Source of the DNA: Psychromonas ingrahamii 37
GTDB lineage: Bacteria; Pseudomonadota; Gammaproteobacteria; Enterobacterales; Psychromonadaceae
Reading direction: 5' to 3'
Assembly (NCBI RefSeq): GCF_000015285.1
Contig: NC_008709.1
Coordinates: forward strand, 2,790,001 to 2,854,000
DNA: 64,000 bases
Positions 18,351 to 27,085 of this stretch are shown piece by piece. The notes below the pieces were generated by a model, which saw nothing but the letters and a program-made list of their open reading frames with translations, made no database searches and was not told the origin of the DNA. How positions within the stretch are numbered: position 1 is the stretch's first letter; the number at the start of each line of letters is the position of its first letter. The position numbers were made by a program, and so were the translations under genes.

Positions 18351-19163
18351 TTAGTTCTGCTTTACATTACTGGCAAGGTATTTTTTGATCAATTCGATGG
18401 TTTCCAGCGGATGACTCATATGGGGGCAGTGTCCGGTCGCTTTCATCTGCTGCAAGTGACTATTAAGCAAATGTTGATGTAAATAATCGCCTACGACATT
18501 CGGTGCAACTAAATCTTCCTGGCACTGAAGAATCAAACAGGGCTTGTCAAAACCAACCAGATCAGAACGGTTATCCGCCAAAAAAGTTGCTTTAGCAAAA
18601 CGCTTAGCTATGGCGGGATCCATGGCACAAAAATTGACTTCCAGTTCTTGTGCCAATTCTGGTTGATCGGGGTTATTTACAACAATACCGGCGAGATGAG
18701 CTGCCCAACCTGGTTGATTGCGATCGATTATATCTAGCAAACCCTCAATGTCGGCCTGTTCAAAGCCACCTATGTAATCGGGTCGGTCGTTCAAATAGCA
18801 TGGGGTTGGGCAAATCATGATCAACTTTGAGATTCTATGGGGAATTTTGATTGCAGCTAACAAGCTAATCATACTGCTGACTGAATGCCCTACCAAGATC
18901 GCATCTTGCAAATCAAGTGCTGTAAAAATCTCGACAATATCTTTGGCATAACCGGCCAAACTTGAATAACGCACTGGATCATAAGCATCAGCATTAGACA
19001 AACCTACGCCAACATAGTCAAATAATACCACCCTATATTCATCTTCAAAGGACGGACTGACTCTACGCCACATAGATTGATCACAACCATAGCCATGGGC
19101 AAACACAATTGTTTTAGCGCCTTTACCGCATACTCTGACATTGTTCCTATTGATGATATTCAT
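18351..19163 (-). CDS. RsbQ-like alpha/beta hydrolase
   Basis: A 270-residue hydrolase very close in pattern to Bacillus RsbQ, the ancestor-like relative of plant D14/KAI2 receptors. The start FAHGYGCDQSMWRRVSP mirrors RsbQ, and the catalytic triad is readable: Ser94 (VGHSVSS), Asp217 (CQEDLVAP) and His245 (TGHCPHMSHP). In Bacillus, RsbQ is required for the PAS-phosphatase RsbP to sense energy stress. Here the downstream gene, 16 bp away, is a PAS-GGDEF-EAL protein in place of RsbP. The small-molecule substrate is unknown. Confidence 0.9.
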   Translation of the reverse strand: MNIINRNNVRVCGKGAKTIVFAHGYGCDQSMWRRVSPSFEDEYRVVLFDYVGVGLSNADAYDPVRYSSLAGYAKDIVEIFTALDLQDAILVGHSVSSMISLLAAIKIPHRISKLIMICPTPCYLNDRPDYIGGFEQADIEGLLDIIDRNQPGWAAHLAGIVVNNPDQPELAQELEVNFCAMDPAIAKRFAKATFLADNRSDLVGFDKPCLILQCQEDLVAPNVVGDYLHQHLLNSHLQQMKATGHCPHMSHPLETIELIKKYLASNVKQN

Positions 19164-19537
19164 CGTGGTTTTATCTCATTGTTGAAAGGAGCATAAACAT
19201 CTATTTTTCAAATCGTTGGTCTCTAAGCTACATGAAAAAAGCAAGTGCGAAGGGTATTTTTTTTGCTAAAATATATACTGATAACTTGAAAGGGTTTTGC
19301 TATCCGAAAGGGACGGCTATTAATATAAAAACTATATCATGAACAAAAAGACCAAAATAACAAGATATTTATTTTAAAAATCCGACAGGGTGCATAAGTG
19401 TAATAAAATTATATAACTCCTCATATTTTCCAGCTTATCAAGCAAAAAATCTGGACATCCATACTTTATATTCTTTTAAGTCATCATATTAGAATAAATG
19501 CAAAAGCTGGACACCCACAGCCAACGTTAGACTGGAT
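19164..19537. other. Gap with two family C motifs, no gene seen
   Basis: The 374-bp stretch is AT-rich and contains two family C motifs (CTGGACATCCATACTTTATA near 19451 and GCTGGACACCCACA near 19506) joined by a shared TTAGAATAAATG segment that recurs near 20.5 kb. No coding frame is convincing. Confidence 0.6.
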
Positions 19538-20331
19538 TTATCTAAAAACTATAAAATCCTTTTTTGCGTAGCCACGAGAGCGAGAGCAAACTTCGTAGCC
19601 TTCTCTATCTCCATCGTCATTGGTATTCCCCTCTATGGTGTCGAATGTAGAACTACTTGCATCGGTCACAAGGCCCGTGTGCGTCCCGTGTGCGTCCAGT
19701 CAGTTGACGTTCTGCGAACTAAGAAAATTGAACCTGGTACTACGCCAACAGAATCAGCTTCGCTTTCGGGTAAAAACAGGCCTGCTTCATTTGCTTGCGT
19801 TGCCAGAGAGTCGCAGGAACCCGAACCTTTTATAGGCATGTCTATTTGCAATGATTGAGTAGCCTGCTTCAGTAAAAATGTCACAAAGCCAGCACACCAA
19901 GGCATCGTTCTGCCTTCATTGCCTTTCATATACAAGCGAACCCAGGGGCCACAATTTTGACCACCGACCTCAACGGGGTGCACCGCTAAATGAGCACGTG
20001 CATACTCTAGCAGCGCTGATTGCGTGCTGATCGAGGCGTTGAGTCTTTGTTTTAAAACGTCCCGCATTGGTTTTACCAAGGCGTTAAAAGTAGCGTCGTC
20101 GACTTCTCCTGTTTCCGACAAACCACTTTCATCTTGAAAACGTACAACAGATCGTGTGGTAGCTGGCCCATAAGCAGAATCGATCACGACTCCAACCCCT
20201 TGTAAGTTAAGCCACTCTTGGACTCGCTTAACCTCCTTACCACGCATACCAGATAAAACGTCGCGTTTGAACTCAACCTCTTTTCTTGCCCAATTTGAAA
20301 GCTCACTAACGCTATTATTAAAGACGTACAT
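19538..20331 (-). pseudogene. Peptidoglycan-binding/CHAP-type amidase gene broken by an 11-bp duplication
   Basis: The readable frame (19666-20331, 221 residues) has an N-terminal peptidoglycan-binding domain (REVQEWLN-like repeat with VIDSAYGPATTRSVVRFQ) and a CHAP-type hydrolase domain with the catalytic Cys in MPWCAGF and His in DWTHTG. It then ends abruptly with RTRAL. An exact 11-bp tandem duplication at 19674-19695 causes the shift. Removing one copy restores HTGLVTDASSSTFDTIEGNT, carrying the expected Glu/Asn of the active site, and a full C-terminus ending at a TAA at 19538. The start ATG has AGGA upstream. The truncated product would lack the third catalytic element, so it is probably inactive unless the repeat contracts. 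Confidence 0.85.
19674..19695. repeat. Exact 11-bp tandem duplication
   Basis: CCCGTGTGCGT occurs twice in succession. Because 11 is not a multiple of 3, the duplication shifts the reading frame of the CHAP-type gene. Slippage between copies would switch the gene back on. Confidence 0.95.
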
Positions 20332-21052
20332 GGAAGCTATCCTGATCGTTTGTTATATTGTTAGATTCACCAAAATTTTTCATTAGTTCTAAAATATATT
20401 TTAGTTCATCTCTTTATCTTTATCTCAGATTAACGTTATATTTATTAGGCTTCTAAAAAAGAAAAAGGCTGGACATCCATATCTTATATCTCTTTAAATC
20501 ATCACATTAGAATAAATGTGCCATTCGGATTCGCTTTGAAAAAATGGGATATTTCTTTTCTAAAGGGACAAAACATAAGATAGCCAAAGCTTTTCGTTTC
20601 TAAAGTACCAAACCAATGCGGCTAGGTAAATTTTCGACCATCTTTCTTGAAAAATCAATTCCTTTAGCAAAGGAAATCATGGAGCGACAAATTTTTCAGG
20701 AACAAATTTGAACGTTGGAATTTACGACAACGACCTGAAAGGCGTATGGCAGGAGGCTGAAGTCATTTACGTGAGTTCAGGATTATGAACGAGAAAAACA
20801 ATGCTAATAAGGTGTATTAATTAAACTGACTTAGCTTTTTAGAAACTGTGGCATAACTCAACAACCGGAATAAAAATGAAACTCTTTATCGTTTAGAACA
20901 GTTCAAAAAGAGCCATAAAATAGGACCAGAATGCCAATATTAAAAACAACAACTTAAGCTAGGTATTAAATTTAATCTACATCACATTACAAACGATTAA
21001 AAAAGCGGCTATACTTGTTCGTTAATTAATCACATTAAGGAGCAAAAAGTAA
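20332..21052. other. Repeat-filled gap (families C and B) upstream of a small gene
   Basis: A family C motif (GGCTGGACATCCATATCTTA near 20468) is followed by a near full-length family B copy (about 20570-20790; CCAAACCAATGCGGCTAGG). The last 60 bp before 21053 should hold the promoter of the 95-residue gene; no other gene is seen. Confidence 0.65.
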
Positions 21053-21340
21053 ATGAATACCCTCGTTGAAACTAGATTGCAGCAACACAATCCGCTAGTT
21101 CATTGTGAATTGATGCAGGTAGCCTCTCATGTCCAGCGCTTTAACGGTGAATGTATAATCAATACCCTGATGATGGATGGCTACGATTACCCTTTTAAAT
21201 ACGGTCGCAAAAATAAATGTCGAAATCTTAAAGGCAAACAGGTCGACCTCTCCTATTATCCTTCAATAGAAGTCATCGCCGACTTTGAAATGAATATTAT
21301 GAAAGTTGTGCAAATCAAAGTCATTGCAGCAAAAGATTGA
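21053..21340 (+). CDS. Hypothetical 95-residue protein
   Basis: Not recognised as a named family, but a strong AAGGAG ribosome-binding site 10 nt before the ATG indicates a real gene. The product is soluble and mixed alpha/beta, with a KYGRKNKCRNLKGKQVDLSYY basic segment and a C-terminal IADFEMNIMKVVQIKVIA strand pair that could mediate assembly. It stands alone between blocks of dispersed repeats. Confidence 0.6.
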   Translation: MNTLVETRLQQHNPLVHCELMQVASHVQRFNGECIINTLMMDGYDYPFKYGRKNKCRNLKGKQVDLSYYPSIEVIADFEMNIMKVVQIKVIAAKD

Positions 21341-21808
21341 GCGAAAAAGATGGGAGAGCCAAAGTTTTTCGATTCTAAAGTACCAAACCAATGCGGCTAG
21401 GCGAATTGAACGGTAGTTCAGGTTTATGAGCGGGGACAGGCTCTGCCGTTCCTGTATACGTAATGGTGAGTTATGCGCCAGCATAGTGTCACGAACAAAA
21501 CTCTCTTTACCTTATTTCTTTTGCTGTTGAAAGAGCATGACTCCCTCTAACTGTGAAACTGCGTTTCGGTTTATCATCGTCTACACGCCCTCAAGGCGGA
21601 ATACTAACAATAAAAGTTAAACCAAGCGCTTACAAATAACCCATACAGTATTTACATTACCACGCGGAGCGTGGGAACGAGCATATAAGAGGTCTTGCTT
21701 ATATATGAGCTACTTCAAAATGAAGATTCAGGAGAAAAGGCAGCACCTATACCTTATATTTTCCTAAAGTCAAAATGAAAGACTTAATACCGTCGCTCGC
21801 GTTGCTCA
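21341..21808. repeat. Family B fragment followed by inverted family A copy
   Basis: A family B segment lies at about 21350-21480 (TCTAAAGTACCAAACCAATG). A reversed family A copy follows at about 21530-21690 (GAGCATGACTCCCTCTAACT, then CGTCTACACGCCCTCAAGGC). No gene is seen between the small gene and the glutamate-synthase-like gene. Confidence 0.7.
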
Positions 21809-23392
21809 TTACCAAGATGCTGCCTTAGCTTCCTGCATATCGTAGCGCCAGCTCTCAGGGATCTGTATTTCATCTAGCAGCGTATTTTCCTCTATTGTTG
21901 GGTAAAGTTGTGCGTAATTTTTCACATCAGTTCCCTGTACACGGCGATTAATATGTTTCGGTTCAAGCTCATGAATCCCCTTAAGGCCAGCCGCTCCAAC
22001 CAACTCAACTAAGCTCTTAACTGTTTCTCGTTGGAAGTTAGCAACACGTTGTGCTTTATTTGTAACAACAATGGCTTTATTTCGAGAAGGATTTTGAGTC
22101 GCAATGCCTGTTGGGCAGTTGTCTGTATTACAGGTTCTAGCTTGAATACAACCTAAAGACATCATCATACCTCGCGCTGAATTAACTGTATCTGCACCTA
22201 AAGCAATCGCTCTGAGTATATGAAATGCAGTAAACATTTTTCCAGAAGCGATGATGCGTATATGCTTTCTTAACCCAAAACCTATTAATGCATTATTTAC
22301 AAAAGTTAAACCGTCCCTAATGGGTGTTCCTACAGAGTTGGTCATTTCAGTTGGAGCAGCCCCAGTTCCGCCTTCACCGCCATCAACAGTGATAAAATCA
22401 GGTGAAATACCCGTCTCTATCATTGCTTTACAAATAGCGATAAATTCATCCTGCCGGCCTACACAGAATTTAAACCCGATAGGTTTACCCCCAGACAAGT
22501 CACGTAATTTTTTAACAAAATTTAATAGTTCAACCGGTGTTGAAAATGCACTGTGCGATGGAGGAGAGACAACATCTTGCCCCATTGGAACATGGCGGAT
22601 AGCAGCAATTTCTTCTGTTAATTTAGCGGCAGGTAGAATTCCCCCGTGGCCTGGTTTAGCACCTTGAGATAATTTAATCTCTATCATTTTAACGACATGT
22701 TTTGTCGCATTTTCTGTAAAGGTTTCAGGGTTAAAGCGCCCATCATTATCACGACATCCAAAATACCCTGTTCCTAACTGCCATACTATATCGCCACCAT
22801 GCTCCAGATGGTAAGGGCTAATACTCCCTTCCCCAGTGTTATGTGAGAAACCACCTATTTTAGCGCCACGATTAAGTGCCATAATTGCATTTTTACTTAA
22901 AGCCCCATAACTCATTGCTGATATATTGAGTGGAGATGCCATATAAGGTTTTAGACAATCAGGTCCACCAAACTTCACACGAGGATCTAAATCTAACAGG
23001 TGTTTGGGTTGCATTGAATGATTTACCCACTCATATCCGGCACGGTTCACATCAAAAATAGTACCAAAAGGACGTGTATCTCTATCCCCTTTTGAACGTT
23101 GATAAATTAAAGATCTAAACTCTCTTGGAATAGGTGCGCCACTCGTATCTGACTCAACAAAATACTGTTGTATTTCTGGCCTGATAGATTCAAACAAATA
23201 TCTCAATCGACCAAATACTGGGTATAAGCGGCAGATAGAGTGTTTATGCTGAAACATGTCATAAAAGCCAATCATAATGACTGGAATCAATACCACAAAA
23301 GCCCACAACCAGATGTGAGACAACAGTGATAAAGCTGCAACTAAAATAACTGATACAAGCGAAAATTTGACGAAAGCTTGGCGCATTGTCAT
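21809..23392 (-). CDS. FMN-binding glutamate synthase family protein
   Basis: A 527-residue protein of the GltB-central/FMN-domain family. It has two N-terminal membrane helices (about residues 10-45) followed by the FMN-binding TIM barrel: MSYGALSKNAIMALN, then GEGSISPYH, GAKPGHGGILPAAK, TVDGGEGGTGAAP and the Fe-S motif LGCIQARTCNTDNCPTGIA, in which the spacing C-x5-C-x4-C matches the 3Fe-4S site of glutamate synthases. It lacks the glutaminase and GXGXG domains, so it cannot be a complete glutamate synthase; the donor and product are unknown. RBS AAGGAT precedes the ATG. Confidence 0.88.
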   Translation of the reverse strand: MTMRQAFVKFSLVSVILVAALSLLSHIWLWAFVVLIPVIMIGFYDMFQHKHSICRLYPVFGRLRYLFESIRPEIQQYFVESDTSGAPIPREFRSLIYQRSKGDRDTRPFGTIFDVNRAGYEWVNHSMQPKHLLDLDPRVKFGGPDCLKPYMASPLNISAMSYGALSKNAIMALNRGAKIGGFSHNTGEGSISPYHLEHGGDIVWQLGTGYFGCRDNDGRFNPETFTENATKHVVKMIEIKLSQGAKPGHGGILPAAKLTEEIAAIRHVPMGQDVVSPPSHSAFSTPVELLNFVKKLRDLSGGKPIGFKFCVGRQDEFIAICKAMIETGISPDFITVDGGEGGTGAAPTEMTNSVGTPIRDGLTFVNNALIGFGLRKHIRIIASGKMFTAFHILRAIALGADTVNSARGMMMSLGCIQARTCNTDNCPTGIATQNPSRNKAIVVTNKAQRVANFQRETVKSLVELVGAAGLKGIHELEPKHINRRVQGTDVKNYAQLYPTIEENTLLDEIQIPESWRYDMQEAKAASW

Positions 23393-23521
23393 AAAGTAAA
23401 ATCCTTATTTTTAGTATTAAATATACGAGTTTTCTGTCATCAAGAGACCGATAAGTTATTATTTAAATTTCATTATCTTTAAAAAGGAAAAGGCTGGACA
23501 CCCAAACCTTTGTTAGGCTGA

Positions 23522-23965
23522 TTAGTTATTTAAATTAGCGAGTAAAAGATCACAACCTTGTTTAAGTTTGGTTAATTCATCAATCGTCATTTTTGTCTTA
23601 CACAACATAGCATTTGGAACCTGCTCTGCTTGCTGACGCATGGTTTGACCTTCATCGGATAAAGAAATTATCCGCACCCGTTCATCTTGTTGGCTGCGCG
23701 AACGAATAATTAATCCCTTACTTTCTAAGCGTTTTAACAACGGTGTTAATGTACCTGAATCTAAATGTACTTTGCCACCTAACGCTTTTACATTCATTGT
23801 TGAATATTGCCACAGCACCATCATGACTATGTACTGCAGGTAAGTTAAGTCCAACTTTTTCAATAGCGGCCGATAAGCCCTTCCCATTGCATTTGAAGCA
23901 CTATATAGGGAAAAACAAATTTGTTTCTCTAAAGTAAAATTCGATGATTCATGCTGTTTTGTCAT
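23522..23965 (-). CDS. ohrR: Organic-hydroperoxide-responsive MarR-family repressor OhrR
   Basis: OhrR represses ohr until its reactive N-terminal cysteine is oxidised by organic peroxides. The family core is clear: EKQICFSLYSASNAMGRAYRPLL with the sensor Cys, LTYLQYIVMMVLWQ, the winged-helix region LDSGTLTPLLKRLESKGLI and the wing residues RSQQDERVRIISLS. I chose the ATG at 23965 (147 residues); a GTG five codons upstream is possible. It is divergent from ohr, with near-perfect palindromes between them that fit autoregulated operators. Confidence 0.92.
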   Translation of the reverse strand: MTKQHESSNFTLEKQICFSLYSASNAMGRAYRPLLKKLDLTYLQYIVMMVLWQYSTMNVKALGGKVHLDSGTLTPLLKRLESKGLIIRSRSQQDERVRIISLSDEGQTMRQQAEQVPNAMLCKTKMTIDELTKLKQGCDLLLANLNN

Positions 23966-23985
23966 AAGTTTGTTATCCACAAATT

Positions 23986-24078
23986 AAGTATATTGTGCAC
24001 AATATACTTGCCCTGCCGTTAAAATTCAATTAGGATATCTAAATACTAATTGCGCACAATTCAAATGCGCGCAATTTA
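23986..24078. promoter_or_regulatory. OhrR-type operator cluster
   Basis: A perfect 24-bp palindrome (AAGTATATTGTG and its exact complement) spans 23986-24009. Two weaker copies of the core TTGTGCACAA follow: AATTGCGCACAATT at 24048-24061 and AAATGCGCGCAATTT at about 24064-24078. They sit between the divergent starts of ohrR and ohr, where OhrR should bind. Assignment to OhrR is inferred from position. Confidence 0.75.
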
Positions 24079-24102
24079 AATTATCGGTAATAGGGAATAA
24101 TA

Positions 24103-24525
24103 ATGACTACTTTATATACAACATCAGCAACAGCGAATGCGGGCCGAAATGGACAAGTAACAACTGACGATAAAAAATTAGATCTTGCGTTAAGTTATCC
24201 AAAAGAGATGGGTGGCACGGGTGATGCAACAAACCCTGAACAATTATTTGCAGCGGGTTATTCTGCTTGTTTTTCTAATGCGCTTCTACATGTGGCACAC
24301 GAAACTAAAATAGCAATAAAATCAGCACCTACAACTGCAACAGTCGGGATAGGACCAAATGAAAATAATGGTTTCGCTCTGACGGTCGCGTTATCGATAG
24401 AGCTCGAACTTGAGCAAACGGCAGCGATTGAACTGGTACAAAAAGCTCATCAGATATGCCCTTATTCAAATGCAGTACGCGGTAATATTGATGTTAAATT
24501 AATAGTAAACGGTGTCACTTTATAG
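24103..24525 (+). CDS. ohr: Organic hydroperoxide resistance peroxidase Ohr
   Basis: Ohr reduces organic and fatty-acid hydroperoxides using two cysteines and lipoyl-protein electrons. Both active cysteines are visible: Cys in GYSACFSNAL and in HQICPYSNAVRGN. The 140-residue length and the GRNGQVTTDDKKLDLALSYPKEMGG-type N-terminus are typical. Regulated divergently with ohrR. Confidence 0.95.
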   Translation: MTTLYTTSATANAGRNGQVTTDDKKLDLALSYPKEMGGTGDATNPEQLFAAGYSACFSNALLHVAHETKIAIKSAPTTATVGIGPNENNGFALTVALSIELELEQTAAIELVQKAHQICPYSNAVRGNIDVKLIVNGVTL

Positions 24526-24710
24526 TTTATTGAGCCTATAAACATAAAAATTTAATAACAGATACTTAGAGCCAAAGCACCTAAATATGCAGCAACCACT
24601 ATCAAAGTGCCTTGTTTATATTTAGGTCTATTATTATAAATAATTAGCGCGAAAAGACTGGACACCCAAAGCTTTATTAGGTTAAGAACTTAAGCTTTTA
24701 TGCCCTGCTA

Positions 24711-25490
24711 TTAAGCAAGTCGACCAAAAAAAGTCATTCTAGCGGATTCCGATAAAGCAACATTGGGCTCTGAATTATAGGCTAATACCACCAGCATGCG
24801 TGTTGTATCACCAATGGTCGGTGTCACACGATGAATTGCATTACGGCCACGAAACAACACTAATGAACCCGGTTCAATAGTCAGAGATTTGACCTCTTTT
24901 TTTCCTGCTAAAACCCCTTCAACACCTTCAAAATTCATTTCTCCACGGTCTGCATCTCGCATATTATTAAGATATTCAAAAGAGCCACCTTGCTCTGGTT
25001 TTTGAATTAATAAAGTGATCGCAAAGGACGAATTATCAAAGTGCCATCCTAATTCTTGACCGGCACTGGCATAATGTAGGTTAATAGAAGAAAGCGGATC
25101 CGCATATTGATGCAGTGCTTTTATGTCCAACACTTGGGTTAAGAATGTTCTAAATAAAGCGGCATCATAAATGACTCTTAATGGCGAATGTTGTGAAATT
25201 TGATCATCCGTAATGCACCCTTTAGAGGAGTTAATTTGTTTGTTTTTAACATGGTCTAACGCGTAATCAGGATCAATATCAGTTAAGTACACATTATGGG
25301 TGTTCCCTGTATACCAGGCTAAACTTTGTTTTTCTTTGCCTTCATCAACAATGGCACGGATCGCCTGCTTAGTTAAAAAATCGGGTAAGACAATGGCCCC
25401 TTCACGCTCAAGCTTGGCTTTACAAGATTCAACTAACGCATTGCTTTCAAGATGATACTTCGATGTATTTAACACTTCTGATAACAACAT
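24711..25490 (-). CDS. 2-oxoglutarate/Fe(II)-dependent oxygenase family protein
   Basis: A 259-residue dioxygenase of the HxD...H type. The iron triad can be read as GWHFDNSSF (His, Asp) and RNAIHRVTP (His), and Arg in DTTRMLVVLAYN should bind 2-oxoglutarate. The substrate is unknown; related enzymes hydroxylate free amino acids or other small molecules. RBS AAGGAT lies 6 nt before the ATG. It is divergent from a LysR regulator that probably controls it. A family C repeat lies just after its stop (about 24653-24690). Confidence 0.85.
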   Translation of the reverse strand: MLLSEVLNTSKYHLESNALVESCKAKLEREGAIVLPDFLTKQAIRAIVDEGKEKQSLAWYTGNTHNVYLTDIDPDYALDHVKNKQINSSKGCITDDQISQHSPLRVIYDAALFRTFLTQVLDIKALHQYADPLSSINLHYASAGQELGWHFDNSSFAITLLIQKPEQGGSFEYLNNMRDADRGEMNFEGVEGVLAGKKEVKSLTIEPGSLVLFRGRNAIHRVTPTIGDTTRMLVVLAYNSEPNVALSESARMTFFGRLA

Positions 25491-25706
25491 ATTTGATATC
25501 CTTTATCCTGTTGGTGATGTTCATCATACAATTATTCAGTGCTCAAGAGTAACCAATAAACCTGACGATGAATAACAATATATTGATGGCTTATCGTTAA
25601 GTAATACTTAACAATAAAATCATGTTAAATCTATGCTAATAAGTTAGGATAACAAGCTAAAAAAAACGAACTATCTCATTAAAATCACAATACAATAGGT
25701 TATTAA

Positions 25707-26603
25707 ATGCAAAAACTACCTGTTTTAAGCCATCTACGCACTTTTGTAACTGCCGCTAAAACAGGTAGCTTTGCCAATACAGCGATTAAATTATGCATCA
25801 CTCCTGCTGCAGTAAGCCAGCACATACGTCAGTTAGAAAATCAACTTAAAAGTATTTTATTTGAGCGTTCTAAACGGGGTGTTTGTCTGACCCAAGCAGG
25901 CATCCAATACCGTGTTTTTGCCGAAAAAGCACTTGATAACCTAAGGCAGGGGCAGCATTGTCTTAATCAACTCAAGAACCAACAATACTTTACTATCAGA
26001 GCATTCCCTTCCGTGGCCAGTAAATGGTTAATGCCAAAAATAATTCAATTTATGGACCTTAATCCTGACCTTGAAATTCGACTTGAAGCAAGTCATGCAA
26101 AAGTTGATTTTGATAACAGTGACACAGATGCCTGCATTAGCTTTGGTCATCAAGACTACCCAAATGAAGAGGCTGTTCTATTATTCAACGACAGTGTATC
26201 TTTGGTAGCAAGCCCACTTTTGCTTCAACAACTTCCTCATGGTCATCACCTTGATACACTGCTTCAGCAACCTTTGATTCAGATAGATTGGGGCCACTTT
26301 AATCGTTTTTTACCCGATTGGGAAAATTGGTTAAAACTGGCGGGTTATAAAGATATTAGTTTCAAAAAAGGCCCTCAATTTAATTTATCCAGCCTGGCTA
26401 TTGAAGCGGCAGTGCAAGGAAAAGGACTTTTATTAGGACAAGAATCACTTATTCAGGATGAACTTAAATCTGGGAAATTAATACAAGTATGCGATATTTC
26501 TTTGCCTTTAGAGCGCCCATATTACCTTGTTTATCCCAAGCGAACATTAGCTAACCCTCAGGCTATTAATTTTTTCAAACAACTTATAGCTAAAACAGGT
26601 TAG
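25707..26603 (+). CDS. LysR-family transcriptional regulator
   Basis: A 298-residue LTTR. The N-terminal helix-turn-helix is canonical (FVTAAKTGSFANTAIKLCITPAAVSQHIRQLENQL), followed by the substrate-binding domain with GcvA-like patterns (FTIRAFPSVASKWLMPK and FNLSSLAIEAAVQGKGLLLG). GcvA-type regulators often control amino-acid or beta-lactam genes. Divergent transcription with the 2OG-Fe(II) oxygenase gene suggests that gene is its target; the co-inducer is unknown. Confidence 0.9.
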   Translation: MQKLPVLSHLRTFVTAAKTGSFANTAIKLCITPAAVSQHIRQLENQLKSILFERSKRGVCLTQAGIQYRVFAEKALDNLRQGQHCLNQLKNQQYFTIRAFPSVASKWLMPKIIQFMDLNPDLEIRLEASHAKVDFDNSDTDACISFGHQDYPNEEAVLLFNDSVSLVASPLLLQQLPHGHHLDTLLQQPLIQIDWGHFNRFLPDWENWLKLAGYKDISFKKGPQFNLSSLAIEAAVQGKGLLLGQESLIQDELKSGKLIQVCDISLPLERPYYLVYPKRTLANPQAINFFKQLIAKTG

Positions 26604-27085
26604 GTCACAACAAGGCATTCACACCATCAAAAAGACGGGACACCTAAACCTTTTGCAGGTTAATGGGCTGGAAATGGCTCTTTGCGACTTTCGACTGCTC
26701 AGTGCCTTTCAGACTCCCGAATAACACTGTCTATTAACAGTGACACAAGCGCCGAATAAAGACTTTATCAGTGAAATTAGTCGAGACTTTATGACGGGCA
26801 TTCTGCCTTTCACCCTTTGGGTCAGCTAAAGCGGTTTAAAGTTGCTTAAAGTTGTTCCGGACAATGTTGTTATTTTCTGGCTTAGCATTTTGATGGCAAG
26901 CCATTAACAGTGGCAAAGAAGACGGTTGATAAAGCGGCTTTATATTGGCGGCAGCTTTATAAGCAATAGAAAAAATAAAGGCCACTTCCGAAGAAGTGGC
27001 CTTTATGCTGGTTAGCTACTTATACCCAATGTCTTAAAGATGTGATCTTGCATTACGTAGGAAAAATTAACCCTAGCAAGGTTGA
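26604..27085. other. Gap with family C motif and strong stem-loop, no intact gene
   Basis: A family C-like motif (GGGACACCTAAACC near 26629) follows the LysR stop. The following ~300 bp holds short broken frames but nothing I recognise. The stem-loop described separately lies near its right end. Confidence 0.5.
26977..27004. terminator. Stem-loop terminator downstream of the DUF3494 gene
   Basis: A 12-bp perfect stem (AAAGGCCACTTC/GAAGTGGCCTTT) with a 4-nt loop lies 80 bp beyond the stop of the minus-strand DUF3494 gene. A-rich DNA on its left gives T-rich transcript on that strand, so it probably terminates it. Confidence 0.75.

Noticed and set aside
19538-20331. Phage lysin from a prophage
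   Set aside because: No holin, capsid, tail or integrase genes are near; the gene stands alone among repeats.
26640-26940. Pseudogene between LysR and DUF3494 genes
   Set aside because: Several short frames exist, but none resembles a recognisable family strongly enough to name.
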